Below, in pieces: positions 34,724-43,669 of a stretch of DNA of 64,000 nucleotides. Every line of letters begins with the position of its first letter. Positions within the stretch are counted from its first letter, which is position 1. The notes beneath the pieces were generated by a model that worked only from the letters and a program-made list of their open reading frames with translations, did not search any database and was not told the DNA's origin. This DNA comes from Balneolaceae bacterium UBA3186 (lineage in GTDB: Bacteria > Bacteroidota > Rhodothermia > Balneolales > Balneolaceae). Made by a program: the position numbers and the translations under genes. Where the stretch lies: positions 27,129-91,128 of the forward strand of contig DEXK01000020.1 of NCBI GenBank assembly GCA_002364085.1, given 5' to 3'.

Positions 34724-34778
34724 GTATAGTGGGATTCTTACAGATTTGTTTATTTTCTCTCAACCTAATTAAGAAAAT

Positions 34779-35726
34779 ATGCAAGCAGACTCCACCCAAT
34801 CATTACCTACTATGAATGATCTCACTCCCAGTGAGATCTTTGACTATTTAGGGACTCTATTCAATACTACTTTATTTGAATTAAAAGATACTCCGGTTAC
34901 TCTTCTCTCCATTTGTATCTTCATTTTCTTCCTAATTGGGTTTACTTATCTGGGCAGTTTCGTAAAACGGATTTTAAACAATAAAGTATTACCTCGGTTT
35001 ATTAAGGATCCGGGACTCCGTTTTACACTTTCAAGGATGACCCAATACGTGGTCATGATCATCGGGATGTTGGTTTCCTTTCAGTTTGTAGGTGTTGACC
35101 TGACCGGGCTTGCAGTGATCTTTGGTTTTCTTTCTGTAGGTATTGGTTTTGGTTTACAGAATATCACTTCGAATTTTATTTCAGGTTTGATCGTACTTTT
35201 TGAACGACCGATCAGTATTGGAGATCGCGTACTGGTTAATGATATTGAAGGAGATGTTCAGGAAATTAATATCCGCTCCACCACCGTTCGATCGATCAAT
35301 AACATTTCTGTAATTGTTCCGAATTCTGAGTTCATTTCAAAAAATGTAGTCAACTATTCCTACGGAGATCCAACTTATCGTTTAGTTATTGATGTGGGTG
35401 TGGCTTACGGATCAGATTTAGATCTAGTATTGAAAGCCCTCAACGAAGTTGCTGAAGAAAGTGAATCTATATTACATACCCCAAAACATGATGTACACTT
35501 GCGGTCATTCGGGGACTCTTCCTGGAATATGAAGCTGATCGTTTGGGTCGGAAATGTGAAAGAACATTACTCGATCTTGAATGAACTGAATCAAGCTATC
35601 GTCAGAAAGTTCAGAGATTATGATATAGAAATTCCTTTCCCGCAACGAGATATTAATTTCAGGAATGCGATGCCTAAGAGTGAGGAAGTGAAAGGTGAAA
35701 AGAAAGAAGTGAAAAGTGATGAGTGA
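34779..35726 (+). CDS. mscS: Small-conductance mechanosensitive channel (MscS family)
   Basis: 315 residues. Three TM helices lie in about 45-145, ending in the pore helix FGFLSVGIGFGLQNITSNFISG, and the soluble beta domain follows (RPISIGDRVLV, VIVPNSEFISKNVVNYS). This is the core MscS layout and acts as a safety valve on hypo-osmotic shock. The last 15 residues (SEEVKGEKKEVKSDE) are encoded by a degenerate GTGAAA-type DNA repeat running into the intergenic region, so the C-terminus appears to have been replaced or extended by repeat sequence. Upstream in-frame context supports ATG 34779; ATG 34812 is a possible alternative. Confidence 0.9.
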   Translation: MQADSTQSLPTMNDLTPSEIFDYLGTLFNTTLFELKDTPVTLLSICIFIFFLIGFTYLGSFVKRILNNKVLPRFIKDPGLRFTLSRMTQYVVMIIGMLVSFQFVGVDLTGLAVIFGFLSVGIGFGLQNITSNFISGLIVLFERPISIGDRVLVNDIEGDVQEINIRSTTVRSINNISVIVPNSEFISKNVVNYSYGDPTYRLVIDVGVAYGSDLDLVLKALNEVAEESESILHTPKHDVHLRSFGDSSWNMKLIVWVGNVKEHYSILNELNQAIVRKFRDYDIEIPFPQRDINFRNAMPKSEEVKGEKKEVKSDE

Positions 35727-35732
35727 TGAGTG
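35683..35732 (+). repeat. GTGAAA/GTGATGA low-complexity repeat
   Basis: Units AGTGAAAGGTGAAAAG, AAGTGAAAAGTGATGA and GTGATGAGTGAG run head to tail over the last codons of mscS and its stop codon. Purely repetitive composition, with no known function; probably a slippage-prone tract. Confidence 0.55.
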
Positions 35733-35751
35733 AGAATAATCGGTTAAAATA

Positions 35752-36063
35752 ATGAAGAAAGAGATTCTTAAAAAAATAGAGGTTTTAGAATCTGGTAAGT
35801 TAATTTTGATATTAGAAAACAAAGGTCAAAGTTATTACCAGTTTGTTTATCGTGAAGCTGCAGGGGTTTACTGGAACCCATCTTTAAACGGCTTTATTTC
35901 TACCGAACCAAAAGACTGGTCTTATTCAAAATGGTTTTCTCATATAGTAGAAGTAGTAAATAAAACAGGAATCCAGTTGGCATTATCTGACAACACAGAA
36001 TGGATAGGATTAGACAGCTCGGATAAAGAAATAATTCTAACCGAATATTCTGATCAATCCTGA
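35752..36063 (+). CDS. Hypothetical protein
   Basis: 103 residues with no signal peptide and no TM segment. The N-terminal half looks like a beta-strand-rich small domain (LILILENKGQSYYQFVYREAAGVYWNP) and the rest is mixed. I do not recognise a family. A good ATG and ordinary codon use support it being real. It stands alone between mscS and mgtC, 25 bp after mscS. Confidence 0.6.
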   Translation: MKKEILKKIEVLESGKLILILENKGQSYYQFVYREAAGVYWNPSLNGFISTEPKDWSYSKWFSHIVEVVNKTGIQLALSDNTEWIGLDSSDKEIILTEYSDQS

Positions 36064-36242
36064 ATTTTATCGCCTTAGATTTTTCCTTCAGATGGAATTA
36101 AATATACCTTGAAGTTCAGACGGATGTAGCCCTTCTGACCGTGAAAACAGTTCTAATATTTCGATGTCCGAAGATCCAACACGGAACAAAATCTTCTCTA
36201 ACCCATTAGAATAAGAGACTCTTTTACTTATTTCGGGTTTTC

Positions 36243-36734
36243 ATGTATGAACAAGCGCAAATTTTATTAGATGTAACAATCGCTCTTATTCTGGGAGGGA
36301 TTCTGGGGCTGGAACGAGAATGGAAACAAAAACCGGCCGGGTTCCGAACCAATATGATTATCTCCGGTTCGGCTGCATTATTAGTTTCTTTGGGGAGAAT
36401 AGTGATCATAGATTTCAATCAGCTTATCCAACCAGAAGGTCTTGGCGTTGATCCAATTCGTATGGTTCATGCCGTTGTAGTAGGTGTCAGTTTTATTGGC
36501 GCCGGAACCATACTAAAAAGCTCTTCGAGTCAGGTTGTACGATATCTCACTACTGCAGCAACCATTTTAATGGCTGCCGGGATTGGAATAAGTATAGCTC
36601 TTAAACAATATTGGTTAGGCGTTGGGACGACGTTCATTCTTGTTATCGTAAATTATCTTTTCGGCTACCTTAATAAGCTGATCAGCAAAAAATCTGATTA
36701 TGATTCTGAGTATAAGAAAGAGAATTTTAATTAA
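36243..36734 (+). CDS. MgtC/SapB-family membrane protein
   Basis: 163 residues with about four TM helices. The family signature is clear: LGGILGLEREWKQKPAGFRTNMIISGSAALLVSLG at about 17-51, and GVSFIGAGTILK and LTTAATILMAAGIGI. This is the MgtC/SapB core, without the C-terminal ACT-like domain of Salmonella MgtC. The family is associated with acid and low-magnesium survival through control of F-type ATP synthase, but its role outside pathogens is unclear. The 180-bp upstream gap shows no recognisable magnesium riboswitch. Confidence 0.9.
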   Translation: MYEQAQILLDVTIALILGGILGLEREWKQKPAGFRTNMIISGSAALLVSLGRIVIIDFNQLIQPEGLGVDPIRMVHAVVVGVSFIGAGTILKSSSSQVVRYLTTAATILMAAGIGISIALKQYWLGVGTTFILVIVNYLFGYLNKLISKKSDYDSEYKKENFN

Positions 36735-36793
36735 TACACAGTCGCTTTAAAATCCCATCAGATGGGCTCTCTTTAAGATGACAAACGAATTAA

Positions 36794-36897
36794 ACACACC
36801 CCTAAATCCCCTCTGGTGGATGAGAATCTCGTTGCTCAGATACTGAATCAAACCAACGAGTTTCTCCTCTTGGGAGGAGAACAAGAGGAGGGTTGGT
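36794..36897. repeat. CCCCTAAATCCCCTC-type repeat with nested hairpin
   Basis: Begins with CACCCCTAAATCCCCTC, a motif common in spacers of Bacteroidota-like genomes. The right part folds: ACCAAC (36852-36857) with GTTGGT (36892-36897) outside, and CTCCTCTTG (36864-36872) with CAAGAGGAG (36882-36890) inside; a competing stem, TTCTCCTC/GAGGAGAA, is also possible. No ORF seen. It lies between the convergent mgtC and BNR-protein genes. Confidence 0.6.
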
Positions 36898-36953
36898 CAT
36901 GGCTATAATCCTAATTTTAGGAGTTCTCTACTACAGCTCCCGCTTCTTGATTA

Positions 36954-36984
36954 AATAAAAAAAGGCGCCCGAAAAGCGCCTTTT
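36954..36984 (-). terminator. Intrinsic terminator of the BNR-repeat protein gene
   Basis: A perfect 9-bp stem, AAAAGGCGC (36960-36968) and GCGCCTTTT (36976-36984), with a seven-base loop, flanked by an A-tract. On the minus strand it reads GGCGCC followed by a long U run, a classical terminator about 33 bases after the stop at 37017. It may also work weakly in the plus direction for mgtC. Confidence 0.9.
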
Positions 36985-37016
36985 GTATAATAATTTAGAA
37001 TTTTGTTGAACCCAGA

Positions 37017-40000
37017 TCAGTTCTGAATTTTCCCGCCTTTGCTTTCAAACTCCTGAATGATGTTCTCGTATTCACCGTCCCAAACTGCTTGCAAACGTTT
37101 GAATTGAGCATCTACCTTTCCTGCAAGTTCTTCATACACAGCGTATTGCTGTTTGGTTGGTCTTCCATACCCGGTTGCTACAGTACTTGCTAGAGAAGCC
37201 AGCTTATTATTTAGTTTGATCTCAAAGTTCAATACATCCTGAGTTGCTTCGGCTTTGGTTTGCATCAGCTCATTTTCAACTTCTGACATTGCCTCCAGCA
37301 TCGTTTTCGCTTTTTCCTGTAGCTCTTTGTTGTCTTTTGCTTCAGCCATCATTTCGTTGATCTCTTTACGAACTTCACGAATTCTATTGATGGTTTTATG
37401 CGTTGTATCCAGTTTTGCTTTGATGGTTTTAACCAGCTCGAATTGTGCTACGAAATCTTCCTGAGTAACATTTTCCAATCTTGGATCTTTAACCACTTCA
37501 AAATTGCGTTCCCCAACAACTTCATCACCGATATGCATTTTAACTGTGTATGTTCCCGGAATTGCGGACGGCCCTGAAGTATTTCCTGCCCAAAGAATTT
37601 GTGTGCCATCAATTCTGGTTACATCAGGATAATCCAATCCCCAAACAAACTTATTAAGTCCGGGCTGATTTGCTACCACACTTGGTCTGGTTCGATCTTC
37701 TTCTTCATAAAAAGTCGATGACTCTCTTACCGGTCGATCATTATCATCTTTGATGCTTGAATAGGTTCGTATGGTATTACCTGAAGGATCGGTAATTTCC
37801 ATCTTGATCTCTTCTTCAACTTCATCCTTCAGTGTATAAAAGAAAACAGCTCCTCGTTCAGGATTCTGACCTACTGCAGAACCCGGTCTACTGAAGCTGG
37901 GACCTCCGAATAAGTATGTTTTTTCCGGTTGGAAAAGGTGGTTTTCTGCTTTTGCGATCTGATCACTCATTTGATGCAGTACAGGAAGATCATCCAATAT
38001 CCAGAACGAACGTCCTTGAGTTGCCACTACAAGATCTTTGTCTCGTTTATGAACAGCCATATCTGTAACCGGAACTGCCGGAAGATTCAACTGTAGATCC
38101 TGCCAGTTTTCGCCCGCATCGAAAGAAACATATACACCGGTTTCTGTTCCTGCGTACAATAAACCTTTTTTGTTGGGATCTTCTCTAACTACGCGAGTGA
38201 AATCCATTGCAGGAATTCCTTTTGTGATCTTCGTCCAGCTTTTACCATAATTTGTGGTTTTGTAGATCATCGGAGCAAAGTCATTGAACTTGTATCTTGT
38301 TGCGGCAAAATAAGCTGTTCCTGCATCGTGATGAGAAGCGTCAATGATGCTGATCATCGTTTCAGGTAATCCTTTCGGAGTTACGTTTTCCCATGTTTCT
38401 CCATTATCTCTGCTGATGTGAATTAATCCATCATCAGAACCTGCCCAGAAAATACCTTCCTGAATTGGAGACTCAACAAACGTAAAGATCGTATTGTAAT
38501 ACTCTACCGAGGTATCATCCTTCGTGATCGGTCCGCCCGATTCTTTCTGCTTTTCTTTATCATTTCTTGTCAGGTCATCACTAATAACTTCCCAGCTCAT
38601 TCCTTCATCTGTTGAACGATGTACATGTTGAGAAGTCGTGTAGAGAATGTCAGGATTATGAGGAGAGATGACAATTGGGAAAGTCCATTGAAATCTATAC
38701 TTCAGGTTTTCAGCTCCCGCGCCCATTGGGTTGTCAGGCCAAACATCAACGCGATCACTTAAACCAAGTTCTTTATCATATTTGTTAAGATATCCGCCAT
38801 AACTTCCACCGAAAGTAACATTCGGGTCTTCCGGATCAGGAGCAATATATCCACTTTCGCCACCGGCTACAGGCCACCAATCGCTTTCATCAATTCCAAA
38901 ACCGTTTGTTCTGTTCTTGATGGCAAACGTGCTGTTATCCTGCTGAGCTCCGTACACCATATACGGAAATTGATTATCCGTAGTAACCTGATAAATTTGA
39001 GCTGTAGCTGACGTGTAATACGAAGACCAACCTTCGCCACCATTGTAGGTTACCTGACCTCCTCCATCGTCAGCAATGATCATTCGTTGCGAATCATTTG
39101 GATCGATCCACAGGTCATGATGATCGCCATGTGGCGTTCCGATCCTGCTGAACTTACTTCCTCCATCAGTAGACTTCCAGAAACCTACGTTAAGAACATA
39201 TACGCCATTTTCATTTTTCGGATCAGCAATTACTTTAGAATAATACCAAGCTCTTTGACGAAGATTTCTGTCTGCACTAATTCTTCTCCAGGTATCTCCA
39301 CCATTTTCTGAACGGAACAAACCTCCGCCATTTTGATTCTCAATAATAGCCCAAACTCTGTTTGAGTTTGCTGGCGAAACAGCAACACCGATCTTCCCAA
39401 GTAATCCTTTTGGCATTCCGGGGAATTTTGAAATTTCTTCCCAGGTTTCTCCGCCGTCTTTACTTCGGAACAATCCACTTCCTTCACCACCACTACTCAT
39501 TTCCCAAGGATTTCTGTAAGCTTCCCAAAGTGCCGCGAATAGTATTCTGGGATTGTTTGGATCAACGGCTATATCTACAGCTCCGGTTTTAGTATTTCTG
39601 AATAAAACCTTTTTCCAGGTAGCTCCTCCATCTGTAGATTTGAAAACTCCTCTTTCTTCATTTCCATCCATACCAAAGATTTGCCCCATAGCTGCTACCC
39701 AAACAATATCATCATTTGAAGGGTGTACTTCGATGTCGCCAATAAACTGACTTTCTCCTAAGCCTATATGCTTCCAGGTTTTTCCAGCATCAGTAGACTT
39801 ATACATCCCATCTCCGGCACTCATATTTCCTCGTATATCCGTTTCACCCATTCCTACATAGATCACGTTCGGGTCAGATGGTGCGACAGTTATAGCTCCC
39901 ACAGAGCCTGTCTTAAAATAAGCATCGGTTATGTTGATCCAGCTACTTCCTCCATCAGTCGTTTTAAAAACACCGCCACCCGTAAATCCGGTATAAAAAG

Positions 40001-40217
40001 TGTAGGGTTGAGATGCGTGTCCGGAAACTGCAACAGATCGGCCTCCTCTGAAAGGACCGATGTTTCTATAATTTAAATCCTTAAAAAGTTCTTTTTTAAA
40101 TGTTGGAGAGTCTGTTTCCTCTCCGTGTCCGAATATCTGAGCTGAAGAGATCTCAGCCACAAAAATTGATACAATCATACAAACGATTGCAGAAAAGAAT
40201 TGCTTTCTTGCCTTCAT
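37017..40217 (-). CDS. Exported BNR/sortilin-like (VPS10-type) beta-propeller protein
   Basis: 1066 residues with a signal peptide ending about residue 26. About 700 residues follow as BNR/Asp-box repeats (S-x-D-x-G-x-T-W), with some ten units visible, such as TTDGGSSW, STDAGKTW, STDGGATW, SKDGGETW, STDEGMSW and SFDAGENW. These make a ten-bladed sortilin/VPS10 or xyloglucanase-type propeller. The last 300 residues form an Ig-like strand region (GNTIRTYSSIKDD...PGTYTVKMHIGDE) and a helical tail with coiled-coil character. Such proteins are often labelled glycosyl hydrolases without proof; catalytic carboxylates cannot be assigned. Probably periplasmic or surface-exposed. Confidence 0.85.
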   Translation of the reverse strand: MKARKQFFSAIVCMIVSIFVAEISSAQIFGHGEETDSPTFKKELFKDLNYRNIGPFRGGRSVAVSGHASQPYTFYTGFTGGGVFKTTDGGSSWINITDAYFKTGSVGAITVAPSDPNVIYVGMGETDIRGNMSAGDGMYKSTDAGKTWKHIGLGESQFIGDIEVHPSNDDIVWVAAMGQIFGMDGNEERGVFKSTDGGATWKKVLFRNTKTGAVDIAVDPNNPRILFAALWEAYRNPWEMSSGGEGSGLFRSKDGGETWEEISKFPGMPKGLLGKIGVAVSPANSNRVWAIIENQNGGGLFRSENGGDTWRRISADRNLRQRAWYYSKVIADPKNENGVYVLNVGFWKSTDGGSKFSRIGTPHGDHHDLWIDPNDSQRMIIADDGGGQVTYNGGEGWSSYYTSATAQIYQVTTDNQFPYMVYGAQQDNSTFAIKNRTNGFGIDESDWWPVAGGESGYIAPDPEDPNVTFGGSYGGYLNKYDKELGLSDRVDVWPDNPMGAGAENLKYRFQWTFPIVISPHNPDILYTTSQHVHRSTDEGMSWEVISDDLTRNDKEKQKESGGPITKDDTSVEYYNTIFTFVESPIQEGIFWAGSDDGLIHISRDNGETWENVTPKGLPETMISIIDASHHDAGTAYFAATRYKFNDFAPMIYKTTNYGKSWTKITKGIPAMDFTRVVREDPNKKGLLYAGTETGVYVSFDAGENWQDLQLNLPAVPVTDMAVHKRDKDLVVATQGRSFWILDDLPVLHQMSDQIAKAENHLFQPEKTYLFGGPSFSRPGSAVGQNPERGAVFFYTLKDEVEEEIKMEITDPSGNTIRTYSSIKDDNDRPVRESSTFYEEEDRTRPSVVANQPGLNKFVWGLDYPDVTRIDGTQILWAGNTSGPSAIPGTYTVKMHIGDEVVGERNFEVVKDPRLENVTQEDFVAQFELVKTIKAKLDTTHKTINRIREVRKEINEMMAEAKDNKELQEKAKTMLEAMSEVENELMQTKAEATQDVLNFEIKLNNKLASLASTVATGYGRPTKQQYAVYEELAGKVDAQFKRLQAVWDGEYENIIQEFESKGGKIQN

Positions 40218-40317
40218 AGTAGCACCGACGTTAGTTTAGTTAGTTATTACAGAATTGAATAACTAAATGTATTGCTACATATGCAAGCAATGAGTAAAAA
40301 GTTGTGAAGTAAGGGCT

Positions 40318-41679
40318 TTAATTTTTTTCTGAGCGGAACATAATTCTTCCCAGCTTTCGTGATCTTTCATCCACAAGATCGATATAGGGCTTTGAAATAA
40401 ATTTGGCACTCGAAGATTGACTTCCATTTGAAATTGAGTTCAATGCTCTGGCAAGTATAGGATCCTGAGTATCTCCGATTGGGAATGGTTGCAACAAATT
40501 TTCTACAGCAGTTAAATTCGGTTCAATTCCACCGCTAACTGTTGTTCCATTTGAGTTTTGATACTGAAGCACTACAGGAACCATTATATAGCTATTAGGA
40601 GGCGTAGCCTCACTTCCGAAAATTATTTTGGTACCAAAATATTCTCCTGCCGTTCTTGTCCCAACTTTTACTACTTCCAAATGAGGGCTCAGTCCACTTA
40701 TCATTAACTCGCTTGTTGAAGAAGTACTACTTGTAGTTAGGAAATACACTCTTTCCAAGTTTAAGTTTTCCGGATCTTCTTCAAACTTTATAAATAATCT
40801 TTCAGAATCTTCCCCATCTTCCTGTAGGATCTGCTGTTCCAAAATATCGTTATACTTCAATCTTATAAAAACATCTTCATCCTGAGCAGAACTTGCCGGA
40901 ACTACAGCGTTTGCAAAATTGCGGGCCGCATCAAAATCACCACCTTCATTGTACCTAAGGTCGATTATTAATTCTGATATACCTTGTGATTTCATTTCCT
41001 GAAGAACTACATCTAAACTATCATTGTATTTAGCGGATTCTCCTGAGTTAAAACTGGCATATAAAATATAGCCTACTTTATCATTATTCTGTTCTATAAT
41101 ATCAGAATAAACTACTGGATTTAAATCCAACTCTCCTTGTTCTACAGTTACATTGCTATCTGCAAAGAATATAGTCTGTGCTTCGGGATCATAGCTTCCC
41201 AACGAATACCGAACGGAATTTCTTTCTGAATAAAATAGCTGTAGAAAATTAGCTGTTGTTAATCCAGAGCCATCTATTCCCAGAATAATATCTCCTCTTT
41301 TAAAGCCTGCGGAATCAGCCGGAGAGCCGGGATATACGAATTCTACTATAATAAAAACGCCTCCTGTATTACTGAATTGACCGAATGCAGGAGAAATTCC
41401 ACTTGTAAAGGTAAGCCCGCTTGTTTCTCCGGGTATAATATTGGAGTTGCTCAAAATGAAAGAAGTATTGTCTTCCGGATCTAACATACTACCAAAAAAT
41501 GCTCCCGGTGGAATTGTACCACTTACGCTTTCAGGCACTCTCTCATTCCATAAATAATTAGTTTGCATTTCATCTTTGATCCAGGTGTTTATTTCAGAAA
41601 ACTCATTTGAATCCTCTTTAATACACGCTGTGCTAACTAAAAGTAAAGTGAGTCCTAATACTGCTAGCTGTTTAAACAT
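40318..41679 (-). CDS. S41-family C-terminal-processing-like peptidase, lipoprotein
   Basis: 453 residues from ATG 41679; an upstream TTG frame would mask the signal peptide. The lipobox VSTAC gives lipidated Cys 19. A PDZ-like module (about 100-155) contains EFVYPGSPADSAGFKRGDIILGID, followed by the S41 core with LIIDLRYNEGGDF and the catalytic Ser region TTSSTSSTSELM, then GTRTAGEYFGT. S41 lipoproteins of this type are common in Bacteroidota; the substrate is unknown. It directly follows tonB in the minus-strand cluster. Confidence 0.87.
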   Translation of the reverse strand: MFKQLAVLGLTLLLVSTACIKEDSNEFSEINTWIKDEMQTNYLWNERVPESVSGTIPPGAFFGSMLDPEDNTSFILSNSNIIPGETSGLTFTSGISPAFGQFSNTGGVFIIVEFVYPGSPADSAGFKRGDIILGIDGSGLTTANFLQLFYSERNSVRYSLGSYDPEAQTIFFADSNVTVEQGELDLNPVVYSDIIEQNNDKVGYILYASFNSGESAKYNDSLDVVLQEMKSQGISELIIDLRYNEGGDFDAARNFANAVVPASSAQDEDVFIRLKYNDILEQQILQEDGEDSERLFIKFEEDPENLNLERVYFLTTSSTSSTSELMISGLSPHLEVVKVGTRTAGEYFGTKIIFGSEATPPNSYIMVPVVLQYQNSNGTTVSGGIEPNLTAVENLLQPFPIGDTQDPILARALNSISNGSQSSSAKFISKPYIDLVDERSRKLGRIMFRSEKN

Positions 41680-41695
41680 ATTCCGATTAATTTTT

Positions 41696-42517
41696 TTATC
41701 CGAATACAAATCGGAATGTTATTGTTCCCCATTGAGCCTGCTGAGGAACTCCACTTGGTAGTTTTGAGAACTTCCAGCTTCTTAAAGTTCGCTGAACTTC
41801 TTTTTCTAATTCGGGATTCATTTTTTTAAGAGGAATGATAAGACCTACAGATCCATCAGGCTTAACTTGAAATCTAACTGATATAACACCTTCTGTATTA
41901 GCTGTATTCTCCGGTAAAGGCTGAACCATCGGATCTCTTTCTATATTTCCCTCCCATTTCAGCTCGTAAGGGGCAGACTTTTCATCATCTGCTCCTGTGC
42001 CGGCATCAGCATTAGTTTCTCCGGTATTTCCTTTAATATCTCCACTTTCTTTAGCTCCCTCATTTACTTCAAGATCTTCTTTAGCCTGAGGTGGAATTTC
42101 AATTTCTTCTTTTACTTCTTCTGTAATTTCTTTTGTTGGGTCCACCACTTCAGTTTTGGGTGTTTCAACTACTTCCTCTTTAATTTCTTCTACTTCATCG
42201 GGTAAATCAACCGGCTTTGTAATTTCTTCTGCCGGATTCTGTGGCTGCTCTTCAGGAATCGGGGTTTCTTCTACAGGCTCTTCTGTCTTTACTTCTGATG
42301 GGTTAGGTCTGGTAGCAACTTTTTCTTCTTTTACTTCAGAGAATTCTGCCAACGTTCCGGTTCTAAACTCTCCGAACTCAACTTCAATAAAAGAAGGACG
42401 AAAGTTTTGGTTCATGTCCAATGTGTACCAAAGAGAAAATAAAACCAATACAATGCTTACGCTTAACGTAACCGTTAGCGCAACACTGTCATCTTTAGTA
42501 AACTTACTATTGTTCAT
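41696..42517 (-). CDS. tonB: TonB-family energy transducer
   Basis: 273 residues. One N-terminal TM helix (about 12-34) is followed by a Glu/Pro/Lys-rich periplasmic linker of roughly 140 residues and a C-terminal TonB domain (about 205-273) with EGVISVRFQVKPDGSVG and RTLRSWKFSKLPSG. The classical YP motif region is present in altered form. It couples the proton motive force, via the ExbB/ExbD-like proteins just upstream, to outer-membrane transporters. Gene order ExbB-ExbD-TonB, with gaps of only a few bases, marks one operon. Confidence 0.9.
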   Translation of the reverse strand: MNNSKFTKDDSVALTVTLSVSIVLVLFSLWYTLDMNQNFRPSFIEVEFGEFRTGTLAEFSEVKEEKVATRPNPSEVKTEEPVEETPIPEEQPQNPAEEITKPVDLPDEVEEIKEEVVETPKTEVVDPTKEITEEVKEEIEIPPQAKEDLEVNEGAKESGDIKGNTGETNADAGTGADDEKSAPYELKWEGNIERDPMVQPLPENTANTEGVISVRFQVKPDGSVGLIIPLKKMNPELEKEVQRTLRSWKFSKLPSGVPQQAQWGTITFRFVFG

Positions 42518-42528
42518 TATTGGTTTTA

Positions 42529-42945
42529 TTAGAGTGAACTTTGTTCCGTAGCCATGACCAATTTTAAATTCAAGGCCTTACCAATATTCATAACTCTTAC
42601 TGCATCATCTACTTTCGCATCTTTATCGGCGCGTAGTATTATCGTTTGACTCTGCTTATTATTGCGTGCTGATCTTATTTGTAATGCTAAAGAACCTCGA
42701 GCTGTTAAATCTCCATCCACATAAAACTCTCCATCTTTAGTAATTGCAACAGAAATAAACTCGTTTTGGGTTGTAGATCCTGATTCTGCTTTTGGGATGT
42801 TCACTTTAATCCCAAAGTTTGTAACAAAGGATGAAGTCAACAGAAAAAAGATCAGCAAAAGCAGCACAATATCCGTCAATGAAGATTGAGAGAATAATGA
42901 TAACGGAGTTAATCTTTTATCTCCTCGTCTAAAGTCGCGTGCCAT
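42529..42945 (-). CDS. exbD: ExbD/TolR-family biopolymer transport protein
   Basis: 138 residues. A short cytoplasmic N-terminus (MARDFRRGDKRLTPLSLFSQSSLTDIVLLLLIFFLL) leads into one TM helix carrying the conserved Asp (Asp about 25) needed for proton flow. The periplasmic ExbD domain follows (VNIPKAESG, GEFYVDGDLTARGSLALQIRSARN). It partners the ExbB-like protein encoded two bases upstream and TonB encoded 11 bp downstream. Confidence 0.92.
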   Translation of the reverse strand: MARDFRRGDKRLTPLSLFSQSSLTDIVLLLLIFFLLTSSFVTNFGIKVNIPKAESGSTTQNEFISVAITKDGEFYVDGDLTARGSLALQIRSARNNKQSQTIILRADKDAKVDDAVRVMNIGKALNLKLVMATEQSSL

Positions 42946-42947
42946 AG

Positions 42948-43655
42948 TTATGCCTGCTTTTTAGGTGCCGGTGATTGAAGAAGATCCATAAAGTCGGCAG
43001 ATGCGTTTTCCAATTCAAAAATGGATCGGTTTATTTTGCCTAATAAAAAGTTATAGAAACCAAATGCTATCAAGCCTACAATCAGCCCCGCTGCCGTTGT
43101 AATCAGCGCCTCCCAAATACCGCCTGCCAGTTCACTTGGATTAACATTTCCCTGAAGAGACTGAATATCCATAAATGCTTCGATCATCCCGGTTACTGTG
43201 CCTGTAAATCCTAATAAGGGTGCTACACCAGCTATGGTTGCTAACCAATTCATTCTCTTTTCTAAAAAGAAGATCTCTTTTTTTCCTGCGTTGTCAATAG
43301 CATCTTCGATATCTCTAATTGGTCTACCTAATCTCTTTATTCCGGCTTTAATAATTCTCGCGAGCGGTTTGTCGTAATCGTCGCAGTAAGCCATTGCATC
43401 TGTCTGCTTACCCGATTTTAATAATCCCTCTACAGAACTTAAAAACCTGTCTGTATCTGTATGAGACCTGTTCAAAGCACTCCAGCGCTCAACAATCACA
43501 TACATGGATAGCATAAAAAGGATGAAGATTGGGATCATTAAAATCCCGCCTTCAATTAAAAGATCAAATAATGTGATGGTTTCACCTTCAAGAGCAATTG
43601 CCAAAGAATCAGCAACAGCCGTAGAATCTTGCATAAATAAAAGAAGGGTGTTCAT
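42948..43655 (-). CDS. exbB: ExbB/TolQ/MotA-family proton channel protein
   Basis: 235 residues with three TM helices: about 35-55, then two near 140-160 and 185-210 carrying LATIAGVAPLLGFTGTVTGMIEAF and ALITTAAGLIVGLIAFGFYNFL. The segment between helices 1 and 2 holds the usual cytoplasmic domain. With ExbD-like and TonB-like proteins encoded downstream it builds an energy-transducing motor in the inner membrane. The N-terminal about 30 residues are longer than in E. coli ExbB; an alternative start at Met 8 is possible. Confidence 0.92.
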   Translation of the reverse strand: MNTLLLFMQDSTAVADSLAIALEGETITLFDLLIEGGILMIPIFILFMLSMYVIVERWSALNRSHTDTDRFLSSVEGLLKSGKQTDAMAYCDDYDKPLARIIKAGIKRLGRPIRDIEDAIDNAGKKEIFFLEKRMNWLATIAGVAPLLGFTGTVTGMIEAFMDIQSLQGNVNPSELAGGIWEALITTAAGLIVGLIAFGFYNFLLGKINRSIFELENASADFMDLLQSPAPKKQA

Positions 43656-43669
43656 GTAAAGGGGTATTT

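Noticed and set aside
36064..36242. Magnesium riboswitch before mgtC
   Set aside because: I searched for a paired leader with a long stem and found only weak short pairings; no M-box or similar structure could be drawn.
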